From AC2028 sp002373595 (GTDB taxonomy: Bacteria > Bacillota > Clostridia > Lachnospirales > Lachnospiraceae), in the NCBI GenBank assembly GCA_946616365.1, contig CAMOIX010000044.1, forward strand, positions 1 to 14,665: a DNA stretch of 14,665 nucleotides. Direction: 5' to 3'. A program made the position numbers and the translations under genes. Of the stretch, positions 6,854 through 14,664 are shown in pieces. Position 1 is the stretch's first letter. Every line of letters starts with the position of its first letter. The notes beneath the pieces were generated by a model that saw only the letters and a list, made by a program, of their open reading frames with translations, was not told the DNA's origin and did no database searches.

Positions 6854-8014
6854 TTATTCTTCGGTCACTTCCTCTTTCACATTCTCCATCCTCTTCTTTC
6901 TTGCCTGCAGCTTGGGTATAACCCACTCGTCATAGAAGAATGTAAAGATTGCAGCGAAGGGTATCGCCAGTATAATTCCTATCACTCCGAATATCTTTCC
7001 ACCGAGTATGATCGTAACCAGTATCCATACTGCCGGAACTCCGAGTGACTGACCGAACATACGGGGCTTAAGTACATATCCGTCTATAGTCTGTAAAATA
7101 ACAGTGAATATCAAAAAGATGAGTGCCTGTACCGGATCGATCAGGACTAGCAAAAGTGCTCCCAGTGCAGCTCCTACTATGGGTCCGAATGTGGGCACCA
7201 GATTTGTGATACCGACTATAAACGATATGACCGGTATGTAGGGTATTCCAAAGATCAGCATGAGTATCGCATTGATCAGTCCGACTATGATCGCATCCAG
7301 GATATCGAATCCGACGTACCTGAGGACTATGTCATTGCATCTCCTGAAGAATGAATTATGGATCTTGTATGACTTATTGGTCAGCACAAGCCCTCTGAGT
7401 TTATCCACGCCCCTGAGCATCGTATCCCTGTCCATGAGGAAGTACACCGCCAATATAAATCCGACAAATACGTTAACAATGGCTGTTCCCATATTGATGG
7501 AAGAGTGAAGAAGATCACCCATATTCTCGGTGGCCTTAGACATAAGCGAGCCCATTATATTGTTCCAGGACTCATTCATCTTAGTCGTATCCATTCCGAA
7601 CCTGGCCGCAGTCTTGCTGAAATTATCAGCATACTTTTGCGCCGTAGCTACATAGGTCTCCATATTTCCGGCCAGAACACCTACACTGTCGATCAGGGAA
7701 GGTATAACAGCTACAAGCAGCAATACTATCATAGCTATAACGAATATCAGCGAAATAACAACAGATATCTTATGCTTTACCTTTTCCTTTTTGATCTTTC
7801 TGAAAACCTTTCTCTCGAAATACTCAGACAGAGGATTGATCAGGTAAGCTATGACGATACCGATAAAGATCGATGAAAAAACTCCCAATACCGACCTTAT
7901 CGCATTAATGATATTCCCGAAATTTGATATGATCGCAAACAATAACACGGCAGAACAAGTCGCCATAGTGTATGCTGCCCATCTCTTTTCGAGAATCTCT
8001 TCCCACTTCTTCAT
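6854..8014 (-). CDS. AI-2E family transporter (PF01594-type membrane protein)
   Basis: Integral membrane protein of 386 residues, a normal family length. Hydrophobic segments are seen near residues 15-33, 42-60, 82-105, 176-195, 236-256, 261-292, 297-310 and 325-362, with a soluble stretch at about 106-170. Family-typical motifs are present: NLVPTFGPIVGA (271-282) and the GYVLKPRMFG loop (312-321). The family includes E. coli TqsA, and Bacillus YtvI is related; members have been linked to autoinducer-2 export, to Na+/Li+-proton exchange and to sporulation, so the substrate here is unknown. The Lys/Glu-rich C-terminus is cytoplasmic. The ATG has a strong GGGGAGG 5 bases upstream. A 5-bp hairpin (8029-8043) lies in the short gap after the preceding gene. 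Last gene of its operon, followed by a strong terminator. Confidence 0.92.
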   Translation of the reverse strand: MKKWEEILEKRWAAYTMATCSAVLLFAIISNFGNIINAIRSVLGVFSSIFIGIVIAYLINPLSEYFERKVFRKIKKEKVKHKISVVISLIFVIAMIVLLLVAVIPSLIDSVGVLAGNMETYVATAQKYADNFSKTAARFGMDTTKMNESWNNIMGSLMSKATENMGDLLHSSINMGTAIVNVFVGFILAVYFLMDRDTMLRGVDKLRGLVLTNKSYKIHNSFFRRCNDIVLRYVGFDILDAIIVGLINAILMLIFGIPYIPVISFIVGITNLVPTFGPIVGAALGALLLVLIDPVQALIFLIFTVILQTIDGYVLKPRMFGQSLGVPAVWILVTIILGGKIFGVIGIILAIPFAAIFTFFYDEWVIPKLQARKKRMENVKEEVTEE

Positions 8015-8028
8015 GAATTCCTCCCCAA

Positions 8029-8043
8029 GCCGCTATAGGCGGC
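8029..8043 (-). repeat. Short hairpin between the zinc-ribbon gene and the AI-2E gene
   Basis: GCCGC (8029-8033) and GCGGC (8039-8043) enclose a 5-base loop just upstream of the AI-2E ribosome site (8020-8026). No T-run follows, so it is not a terminator. It could stabilise an mRNA end or affect translation, or be incidental. Confidence 0.3.
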
Positions 8044-8059
8044 TCTGTCGGGCACCTGA

Positions 8060-9016
8060 CTATCTTCCGTCAGTAAGCCTGCCCGTAGTGAATTTCTTCT
8101 TATCGGATGAATATGCACTCGCTATCGCTATGATAGCTCCTATCAGATTATACAGCGCTATCTGGCCAAAGGTCAAAAGATATGTCTTCTGCTCGATCAC
8201 ACCGACTCTCATCAGGTTCGGTATATAGCGTACTGCATCCCAAAACGTCATCCTCAGCCTCTCGGTCTTGGCTACATCAAGTGCCCAGTCAAAGTGATTG
8301 ACCAGAAATGTCGTTATAACAGCAAATATTATGCTGACTGTCACACCTGTCTTGCTCATCTTGCCGGCAAGTTTGCTGTAACCCGTCACTATACAGAATC
8401 CCATGAGTATACCGAGTATAAATGAAACCCTTCCAAGTCTTAAGATTGCAAAAATGGCCGCACCTCCGAGGATCGCTCCCAAAAAAGCCCCAACTATTCC
8501 TGCGGGGATATTTTCCGGCTTTGCATCCTGCCTCTGCGCTTCGTAGTTAAGATCCGTGCTCTTTCTCATGAAACAGTCAGGGCAGAGCGATACCATAGCT
8601 CCTCCGATCACATATCCGTCGACCTCCTTGGGCTGACCGCAGGCAGAGCATACAGTGCCATATCCCATATTTGAAAGGATCTGTGGCAACTGATTGATTG
8701 CTTCCGTTGCCTTATCAGCAGCTTTTTTCCAAGTATTTGCTGACTTTAAAGTAAATGTGACATTAAGTCCCGTCGCATTTACAGAGTAAAAATGTGCCTT
8801 ATCCTGCTTTACGATAGACCTGAGCTCAGCCAGATTGGGCATCAGGCCGTTCTTCGCCATCGAGATCATCACTTTCAGCTGATATGATCCGCTTTGGACC
8901 TGATTTACCACCAGATAAAACCCAAACCTCATTCCAAAGAGAGTTTTATTGTTGGGATCGTACCTGAGTCCGGTCCCACCTGCTACTTTTTCAAAGAATT
9001 CATTAAACTTTGCCAC
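8060..9016 (-). CDS. Hypothetical membrane protein with a four-Cys zinc ribbon
   Basis: Protein of 318 residues that I do not recognise. Residues 1-120 look soluble, mixed alpha/beta. Cys123-x2-Cys126 and Cys145-x2-Cys148 form a zinc-ribbon pattern. Hydrophobic segments follow at about 171-192, 197-216, 224-241 and 281-301, so the N-terminal part and ribbon are probably tethered to the inner face of the membrane. The start is GTG at 9016, chosen because a strong GGAGG lies 8 bases upstream (9025-9029); no in-frame ATG is available near it. The gene overlaps the end of tex by 14 bases, which suggests translational coupling and a shared operon, and it is followed after 45 bases by the AI-2E gene. 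Function cannot be inferred beyond a membrane-bound metal-binding protein. Confidence 0.8.
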   Translation of the reverse strand: MAKFNEFFEKVAGGTGLRYDPNNKTLFGMRFGFYLVVNQVQSGSYQLKVMISMAKNGLMPNLAELRSIVKQDKAHFYSVNATGLNVTFTLKSANTWKKAADKATEAINQLPQILSNMGYGTVCSACGQPKEVDGYVIGGAMVSLCPDCFMRKSTDLNYEAQRQDAKPENIPAGIVGAFLGAILGGAAIFAILRLGRVSFILGILMGFCIVTGYSKLAGKMSKTGVTVSIIFAVITTFLVNHFDWALDVAKTERLRMTFWDAVRYIPNLMRVGVIEQKTYLLTFGQIALYNLIGAIIAIASAYSSDKKKFTTGRLTDGR

Positions 9017-11384
9017 GATTTCTACCTCCGTGTGCCATTATATACCCTATTGTGCCCGGTGCAAACTCTTCCTTCTGCGTATCATTATGTCTTTTCCCTG
9101 ATGAGAAACTTCTCCTGTCTTCATTTCCGCGCTTTTGCGATCCGGAATTCTGCAAAGGTCTGTTTGCTCCTCCTGCAGGCTTACCGTCCGCACCGTCATC
9201 GAGCCTCATGGTAAGAGAGATCCTCTGCTTCTCAAGGTCTACATCGAGGACCTTTACATCGACAATATCACCGACACTTACAGCCTCAAGAGGGTGCTTA
9301 ATATATCTGTCAGTTATGCGTGATATATGTACCAAGCCGTCCTGATGAACTCCAATATCGACAAATGCACCGAAATCGATGACATTCCTGACTGTTCCCT
9401 TGAGGATCATACCGGGTTTAAGGTCCTTCATATCAAGCACATCCGATCTGAGTACCGGCTTGGGCATATCCTCTCTGGGATCGCGTCCGGGCTTTTCAAG
9501 CTCGTGAATGATGTCCATGAGCGTGAGTTCTCCTATTCCCAGCTCATTCGCCAGAGCTCCGACATCCTTCAGATCCTTTTCAAACTGCTTGATCGCCTGC
9601 TCATCCTTTATATCACATCCCATCTTATCAAGGAGCTTCTCCGCTGCCTTATACGACTCGGGATGCACTCCGGTATTATCAAGAGGGGACTTGCCGTTCC
9701 TTATCCTGAGGAATCCCGCGCATTGTTCAAAAGCTTTGGGGCCGAGTTTGGGAACCTTCTTTAATTCATCCCTGCTCTTAAAGCTGCCGTTTGCTTCCCT
9801 GTACATAACAATGTTCTTCGCTATGGGTGCGCTTATTCCCGATACATATTTAAGAAGCGGCGCTGAAGCCGTGTTAAGATCAATTCCGACAGAGTTAACG
9901 GCGGATTCTACGACTCCTCCGAGCGCCTCTCCGAGCCTTTTCTGATCACAGTCATGCTGGTACTGGCCGACTCCGATGGACTGAGGATCTATCTTTACCA
10001 GCTCTGAAAGCGGATCCTGGACCCTTCTGGCTATGGAAGTCGCACTTCTCTGTCCTACATCAAACTCCGGAAATTCCTCGGTTGCGAGCGCGCTTGCCGA
10101 ATAAACCGAAGCTCCCGCCTCATTAGTTATCACATATTGAACGCCTGCCTCAGGTATCTCGTGGAGCATTTCTACGATCACTTTCTCCGATTCGCGCGAA
10201 GCCGTGCCGTTTCCTACGGATATCAGCGTAATCCCGTATTTCTTGATCATCGCTTTTACGATCTTTTTGGCCTCCTCTACCTTATTCTGAGGCTCGGTAG
10301 GATATACAACAACCGTGTCGAGCACCTTACCCGTGGGATCGACAACTGCCAGCTTGCATCCCGTACGGAATGCGGGATCCCAACCAAGCACAGTCTGTCC
10401 GGCGATGGGCGGCTGCATAAGGAGCTGCTTAAGGTTCTTTCCAAATACGTCTATGGCACCTTCCTCGGCCTTCTCGGTAAGCGATGATCTGATATCTCTC
10501 TCTATCGCAGGAGCTATGAGCCTCGAATACGCATCCGCGATCGTTTCTTTCAATACCGGGGTCGTATACGGATTCTCCGAGGTGATGGTCTTCTTCTCCA
10601 GATAACCCAATGCCTTCTCCTCGGGGGCTTCTACTGATACAGTGAGGACCTTTTCCTTCTCACCGCGATTGATGGCAAGTATCCTGTGTCCCGCGACCTT
10701 GCCCAGAGGCTCCTTGTAATCGTAATAATTCTCATATACTGTCTTTGCTTCCTTATCCTTAGCTGCGGAAACCAGCAGACCTTCCGCAAGAGTGAGTTCC
10801 CTGATATAAGCTCTGTGATCGGGGTCATCGGAAATACGCTCCGCAATGATATCGCATGCACCTGCTATGGCCGCTTTTACATCCGGCACTTCCTTTTCTG
10901 CAGCTGCCACGGCGTCAGCCTTGCTGTCCGAAGCAGGCTTGATCTTACCGGTCACATACTTTGCGGCTTCCTCATCCAGAGGAGCGGTTGCATTCTGCGC
11001 ATAAATATAGTCTGCGAGCGGCTCAAGTCCTCTTGCCTTTGCTGCAGTCGCCCTCGTCTTTTTCTTCTGCTTATAAGGACGGTACAGATCCTCAAGGTCA
11101 ACCAGTCTCTCCGCCGCCTCGATCTTTTTCTTAAGTTCGTCGGTAAGCTTTCCCTGCTCATCTATGGAAGCGATATAGCTCTGCTTCTTTTCTTCAAGTC
11201 CGCGGAGATATGAGAGTCTCTCTCCGAGCGTTCTTAACTGTTCATCATTTAATGCCCCGGTTGCCTCTTTTCTGTATCTGGCTATAAAGGGGATCGTATT
11301 TCCCTCGTCGATGAGGTCTATCGCAGCCTGAGTCTGAGTTTTTTTGACTCCGAGCTCCTCAGCTATCTTTAACGCTATGTCCAT
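9003..11384 (-). CDS. tex: Tex-type RNA-binding transcription accessory protein
   Basis: Cytoplasmic nucleic-acid-binding protein of 793 residues, with full Tex/Spt6-like architecture. An N-terminal helical domain (about 1-200) includes the typical TIPFIARYRKEATGAL (30-45). A YqgF/RNase H-like domain (about 331-425) starts LGWDPAFRTGCKLAVVDP. Helix-hairpin-helix repeats (about 503-562) contain NTASAPLLKYVSGI and KKVPKLGPKAFEQCAG. A C-terminal S1 domain spans about 657-728 with GTVRNVIDFGAFVDIG and DGLVHIS. The last 65 residues form a polar, probably disordered tail rich in Gly, Asn, Arg and Ser. Tex is known to affect transcription and gene expression in several bacteria, with an unclear mechanism. 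AAGGA lies 7 bases before the ATG. A consensus -35-like TTGACA occurs upstream on the minus strand (near 11450), but no -10 at good spacing was seen. First gene of the tex/hypothetical/AI-2E unit. Confidence 0.96.
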   Translation of the reverse strand: MDIALKIAEELGVKKTQTQAAIDLIDEGNTIPFIARYRKEATGALNDEQLRTLGERLSYLRGLEEKKQSYIASIDEQGKLTDELKKKIEAAERLVDLEDLYRPYKQKKKTRATAAKARGLEPLADYIYAQNATAPLDEEAAKYVTGKIKPASDSKADAVAAAEKEVPDVKAAIAGACDIIAERISDDPDHRAYIRELTLAEGLLVSAAKDKEAKTVYENYYDYKEPLGKVAGHRILAINRGEKEKVLTVSVEAPEEKALGYLEKKTITSENPYTTPVLKETIADAYSRLIAPAIERDIRSSLTEKAEEGAIDVFGKNLKQLLMQPPIAGQTVLGWDPAFRTGCKLAVVDPTGKVLDTVVVYPTEPQNKVEEAKKIVKAMIKKYGITLISVGNGTASRESEKVIVEMLHEIPEAGVQYVITNEAGASVYSASALATEEFPEFDVGQRSATSIARRVQDPLSELVKIDPQSIGVGQYQHDCDQKRLGEALGGVVESAVNSVGIDLNTASAPLLKYVSGISAPIAKNIVMYREANGSFKSRDELKKVPKLGPKAFEQCAGFLRIRNGKSPLDNTGVHPESYKAAEKLLDKMGCDIKDEQAIKQFEKDLKDVGALANELGIGELTLMDIIHELEKPGRDPREDMPKPVLRSDVLDMKDLKPGMILKGTVRNVIDFGAFVDIGVHQDGLVHISRITDRYIKHPLEAVSVGDIVDVKVLDVDLEKQRISLTMRLDDGADGKPAGGANRPLQNSGSQKRGNEDRRSFSSGKRHNDTQKEEFAPGTIGYIMAHGGRNRGKV

Positions 11385-11470
11385 TCGTCATTCCTTTCAA
11401 AAATACTGTAAATTCAAGGCTTTTTGTACTTATTGATAAAATGTCAATTATCTTCTTCATGCCGAAAAAC

Positions 11471-11533
11471 ATGAGCGGTGCCGTCTGAAATTCTTAATGA
11501 CTGAAAGTCAAGCATTTCTCCGGTGCCGCTCAT
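11471..11533. repeat. 63-base long imperfect hairpin between glsB-like gene and tex
   Basis: ATGAGCGGTGCCG (11471-11483) pairs with CGGTGCCGCTCAT (11521-11533), with two G-U wobbles as plus-strand RNA but two mismatches as minus-strand RNA. Inside, GAAAT (11487-11491) pairs with ATTTC (11514-11518), CTT (11493-11495) with AAG (11510-11512) and GACT (11499-11502) with AGTC (11506-11509) around a GAA loop. About 25 pairs form one nearly continuous stem. No T-run follows on either strand, so it is not an ordinary terminator. It may be a dispersed palindromic repeat, an mRNA 3'-end stabiliser of the GlsB-like transcript, or a small plus-strand RNA. Confidence 0.6.
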
Positions 11534-11609
11534 ATTGATTTCTGACTGATCTAACCGCTAGAAATTGTGGTGCAATTGGTCAATAAGACTTTTTGATCTC
11601 TTTTCTTGC

Positions 11610-11849
11610 TTAGAATCCGAGCTTTCTGGCTACCCAGATGAGGATGCATGCTCCGAAAGCGGATACAACGATTCCTCCGATAAGTCCGGATGCTCCGAGT
11701 CCGATAAGACCAAGTACAAGGCTTCCGATAACACCACCGATAAGTCCGATGATGATGTTAATAATGATGCCATGCTTGCTCTTCATGACATTACCTGCAA
11801 GCCATCCGGCAACTGCTCCGACAAAAAGTGTTACGATGAAATTCCACAT
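11610..11849 (-). CDS. GlsB/YeaQ/YmgE family small membrane stress protein
   Basis: A 79-residue, very hydrophobic protein with three predicted membrane segments (about 3-21, 27-50, 54-74) and Gly-rich packing motifs such as GAVAGWLAG and GLIGGVIGS. The family (formerly transglycosylase-associated protein) is linked to general or envelope stress; biochemical function is unknown. I place the start at the ATG at 11849, because GGGAGG (11858-11863) lies 8 bases upstream; an ATG 11 codons earlier adds residues foreign to the family and lacks a good ribosome site. It has its own promoter (11933-11961) and a leader of about 75 bases containing a small hairpin. It is probably transcribed alone. Confidence 0.9.
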   Translation of the reverse strand: MWNFIVTLFVGAVAGWLAGNVMKSKHGIIINIIIGLIGGVIGSLVLGLIGLGASGLIGGIVVSAFGACILIWVARKLGF

Positions 11850-11882
11850 TTTATTTTCCTCCCATTTACATATCCGACACAT

Positions 11883-11895
11883 TGCCCGGTGGGCA
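11883..11895 (-). promoter_or_regulatory. Small hairpin in the leader of the GlsB-like gene
   Basis: TGCCC (11883-11887) and GGGCA (11891-11895) pair around a 3-base loop. It sits in the transcribed leader, 20 bases before the ribosome site. It may affect mRNA stability; it is too short for a firm claim. Confidence 0.3.
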
Positions 11896-11932
11896 TATTT
11901 AGTCGGTATTTTTCAATAAACACTACATATAG

Positions 11933-11961
11933 ATTATGCGATATCTTTCCCTATTCGTCAA
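11933..11961 (-). promoter_or_regulatory. Sigma-A-type promoter for the GlsB-like gene
   Basis: On the minus strand a -35 TTGACG (11961-11956) is followed after exactly 17 bases by a -10 CATAAT (11938-11933). Each element matches the consensus in five of six positions. Transcription would start near 11926, about 76 bases before the ATG. The -35 overlaps an 8-bp inverted repeat (CCCTATTC 11949-11956 with GAATAGGG 11964-11971) that could act as an operator or as the 3' stem of the upstream EAL gene transcript. Confidence 0.7.
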
Positions 11962-11971
11962 GGGAATAGGG
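11949..11971. repeat. 8-bp inverted repeat overlapping the GlsB-like promoter
   Basis: CCCTATTC (11949-11956) and GAATAGGG (11964-11971) enclose 7 bases. It lies 12 bases after the EAL gene stop codon and covers the -35 region of the next promoter. No T-run follows on the minus strand, so termination would be weak. Position over the -35 also suits an operator. Confidence 0.45.
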
Positions 11972-11982
11972 TGCATCTCTTA

Positions 11983-14070
11983 TCAGCCTTCAATAAGCGA
12001 CGTCTCTGAACTTGAAGTTGCGCTCTTCTGTTCCCTCATCCTGGTCTCAAAGGTCTGACCGGGTTCAGGCTTAGCATAGATATAACCCTGTATCATATCG
12101 CATCCCTGCTCTGCAAGGAAATCAACCTGCTCACGTATCTCAACACCCTCTGCTACCGTCTTCATATTGAGCTTCTTTGCCAGGTTAATAGCCTCGGATA
12201 CGACAATCTGGGCGCGATCACCGTCGGCGCCCTCCCCGCGGAAGAATTCCGCATCAAGTTTTAAAACATCCAGCGGCATATCCTTGAGCGAATTAAGAGA
12301 AGAATATCCCGCTCCGAAATCATCCATAGATACCGCAAATCCATATTCCTTAAGCCTTCCAATAGTTCTTATCATCGCATTCTTATCGTCAAAGAATGCA
12401 CTCTCGGTAAGCTCTATCTCTATCAGATTATGAGGAGTTCCTTCAGAATCTACTATGTCTCTTATCTGTTCAGCCAGATCATCTTCCGCAAAATGGGCCC
12501 TGGAAACATTTACAGACACGGGCACGCACTTCATCCCCATGTCAAACCATCTTTTCTGATCTCTGGCTACATGTCTGAGCATATAATGGTCTATCTGGGT
12601 TATGAACCCACTCTGCTCAAATATCGGTATAAATCTGCCGGGAGGGATAATACCCTTCTCCGGATAATTCCATCTGATAAGAGCCTCTGCTCCGGCCAGC
12701 GTATTGGTCCTCGGGTCATATTTGGACTGATAATATACGAGGAATTCTTCATTCTGAAGGGCGTATTGCTGCCTTTCCTTTATCGTATCTATCCATTTCT
12801 GCTCATCGATCAGGCTGTTGTCCAGTATCACGATACCCGAATCATCACTGGATGAAAGGGTATCTCGCGCAACCACTGCATAACTGTAATCCTTATCCAC
12901 ATCCATGATCTTGCGGCCTCGTCTGTCGACTTCTTCGACCTTGCTCTCATCGACTACGGTTATACCGGCCTGAAAACTGAGTTTGTGCTCGGGATGAAGC
13001 CTTTCAAGCCTGCTGATAATATCCTGAACGCGTCTTCTGATCATTTCCTCATCTGTATATTTAAGAAGAAGTGCAAAACTTGAGGTCGAAGCATGCGCAA
13101 CCAATTCCTTCATCTTCTTAAGTTTGATATTCTTCTTATGATCCAGACTCCAGAAAAGCTCTCCGTAGACCCTCCTTAACATATTTTCGCCCTCGGCTAC
13201 CGAGTGGCAGACGCAGAAATTCGTGTAATTCACAAATTTAAGGGATACTACCGCATACTTTCTTAGTCGATTCTTCTTTTTACTGATGATCGGATTTGCA
13301 TAGTACGTAAAGCAGGGCATATTGTTGCCGCCGGTTACGACGTCCGTAAAGAGGAGCTTTAACATCTTCTTTCTCCTTCTTCCGGACGCGATGATATTGA
13401 CTATAAGAACGATAAATACGATAAAACTGAGAAGCATTATTGTTGCAAAGAACAAGGTCACATAGAGGAAATCCCTTGCTTCAGCTGTAAGATGGGTCTT
13501 ACAGAAAAACTCCTCTGTGCCTTCCCTAACCGGAAAGCTGACCCACATCGGGGCATCGATGATATTTGAATCCGGATTATCTGCAAATGCGTTAATATTA
13601 TCTATGATGTTAAATCTGGATATTACGGTAGCAAGATCGACCGTAAGACCATCCTCCTCGTCAGCGATCATGATATTGTTATCCTGACCGATATACGCGG
13701 TCACGCCGTCCTCAACACCTGCGAGAGGAAACGCTGCCGCATCGGTAAGATCTGCAACCTGTCCCTTACTGTGCACAACCTGTCCGTCGGTATCAAGTAT
13801 GTAATAGTCCCTTTCCTCAGAATCAATAAGTTTGAATAAGGCGCTGTCGGAAGCCGGCGCGCCCTTATCGTACATTTCCGCCATATGAGCAGAATCCTTG
13901 ATCTCACTCATCATCTTGTTCTCAATTGTATATGCCATAAATGCGGTAACCGCCACGAGCGTAATGACATGAATGAGAATGATTATGAAAAAGAAAATGA
14001 CAATACCTATCCAGGATCTGCTGCGCGTAAGTTTCCGATAATTTATCTTCTGATTCTTGGAGTTCTTCAT
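11983..14070 (-). CDS. Membrane sensor with degenerate GGDEF and intact EAL domain (c-di-GMP phosphodiesterase)
   Basis: Protein of 695 residues expected to hydrolyse cyclic di-GMP. A basic N-terminus precedes a membrane segment at about 21-46, an extracytoplasmic domain at about 47-200, and a second segment at about 202-228. A GGDEF-like domain (about 235-405) has ASTSSF (327-332) where GG[DE]EF is expected, so cyclase activity is not likely. The EAL domain (about 422-680) keeps Glu462-Ala-Leu, Asn521, Glu553, Asp583-Asp584, Lys604, Glu641 and Gln661, the residues expected for metal and substrate binding. The extracytoplasmic part holds YYILDTDGQVVHSKG (89-103), suggestive of a PAS/Cache-like sensor fold. 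AGGA lies 6 bases before the ATG. It follows the hypothetical gene at 14152-14664 by 81 bases and a tiny possible ORF, probably in one operon. Confidence 0.92.
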   Translation of the reverse strand: MKNSKNQKINYRKLTRSRSWIGIVIFFFIIILIHVITLVAVTAFMAYTIENKMMSEIKDSAHMAEMYDKGAPASDSALFKLIDSEERDYYILDTDGQVVHSKGQVADLTDAAAFPLAGVEDGVTAYIGQDNNIMIADEEDGLTVDLATVISRFNIIDNINAFADNPDSNIIDAPMWVSFPVREGTEEFFCKTHLTAEARDFLYVTLFFATIMLLSFIVFIVLIVNIIASGRRRKKMLKLLFTDVVTGGNNMPCFTYYANPIISKKKNRLRKYAVVSLKFVNYTNFCVCHSVAEGENMLRRVYGELFWSLDHKKNIKLKKMKELVAHASTSSFALLLKYTDEEMIRRRVQDIISRLERLHPEHKLSFQAGITVVDESKVEEVDRRGRKIMDVDKDYSYAVVARDTLSSSDDSGIVILDNSLIDEQKWIDTIKERQQYALQNEEFLVYYQSKYDPRTNTLAGAEALIRWNYPEKGIIPPGRFIPIFEQSGFITQIDHYMLRHVARDQKRWFDMGMKCVPVSVNVSRAHFAEDDLAEQIRDIVDSEGTPHNLIEIELTESAFFDDKNAMIRTIGRLKEYGFAVSMDDFGAGYSSLNSLKDMPLDVLKLDAEFFRGEGADGDRAQIVVSEAINLAKKLNMKTVAEGVEIREQVDFLAEQGCDMIQGYIYAKPEPGQTFETRMREQKSATSSSETSLIEG

Positions 14071-14080
14071 GGTTCTTCCT

Positions 14081-14125
14081 TTAATCCTCCCTGCTTGCTT
14101 TCATGGCTTTCTTGTGTTTTCCCAT
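14081..14125 (-). CDS. Possible 14-residue small ORF upstream of the EAL gene
   Basis: An ATG at 14125 opens a frame of 14 codons (sequence MGKHKKAMKASRED) ending in TAA at 14081-14083, just 10 bases before the EAL start codon. GGGAGG (14132-14137) lies 6 bases upstream, better than the site of the EAL gene itself. The peptide is highly basic. It might be a real small protein or a leader whose translation helps EAL translation. An ORF this short can occur by chance. Confidence 0.35.
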   Translation of the reverse strand: MGKHKKAMKASRED

Positions 14126-14151
14126 ACGCGGCCTCCCATGCAGTCAGATCC

Positions 14152-14664
14152 TTACAAGTCGAGCTGAGTCATATCTACCTTCCAGTTATTATATCCTTCA
14201 TTTACCATCGGCACCTCCCAGGTTTCCGTATTTCCATCATAGGAAATCTCCAGATATACCGTTGCCCTTTTACCGAAGATCTTATTGCGAAGATCGGATA
14301 AGAAATCGCCCTTATCATCGCTGTACTCTACACGGGATCCTACGACATCCACATTGAAGGTTTCTCCGGTGAGTCCCGGTATAAGAGGTGCTAAATCGAC
14401 CAGATCGTTCATATCTATTCCGATTCCGAGTGCATTTGATATCGTGTTTCCGATCCCGAGCGCGCCTTGAAACTCCGCAGCTGATCTTTTATCAATGCAT
14501 CCGACCATCTCATTGATATCAAAGTCTTCCATAGCTCCGACAAACTTGGTCGCAGTAGCTTCCGGCCCGGGGATGAAATAAGCCACACCGAGCGGCGCCA
14601 CCAGTAAGAGCACAAATATAATAAGAATAGCGGGGAGAATATGTTTCTTTCTCTTTACAGTCAC
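14152..14664 (-). CDS. Membrane-anchored NTF2-like hypothetical protein (start at window edge)
   Basis: A 170-residue reading frame with a basic N-terminus (TVKRKK), one membrane segment at about 9-30, and an extracytoplasmic domain. The segment GPEATATKFVGAMEDFDINEMVGCID resembles the opening helix of DUF4878/NTF2-like proteins of Firmicutes. The rest alternates beta-strand-like stretches, including ATVYLEISYDGNTETWEVPM and a final NNWKVDM, which fits that fold. The first visible start is GTG at 14664, one base from the window end, so its ribosome site is outside view and the gene may begin further upstream. It precedes the EAL gene in the same direction. No enzymatic function is visible; it may be a secreted or membrane-bound binding domain. 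Confidence 0.75.
   Translation of the reverse strand: MTVKRKKHILPAILIIFVLLLVAPLGVAYFIPGPEATATKFVGAMEDFDINEMVGCIDKRSAAEFQGALGIGNTISNALGIGIDMNDLVDLAPLIPGLTGETFNVDVVGSRVEYSDDKGDFLSDLRNKIFGKRATVYLEISYDGNTETWEVPMVNEGYNNWKVDMTQLDL

Noticed and set aside
11445..11455. TTGACA as a promoter for tex
   Set aside because: A consensus -35 is present, but at 15-19 bases downstream no reasonable -10 is found.
11563..11577. Hairpin AATTG/CAATT as terminator of the GlsB-like gene
   Set aside because: Stem of only 5 bp with few G-C pairs and no T-run on the minus strand.
11949..11971. Rho-independent terminator of the EAL gene
   Set aside because: The stem is only 8 bp and is followed by AAAGATATC instead of a T-run; kept only as an inverted repeat.
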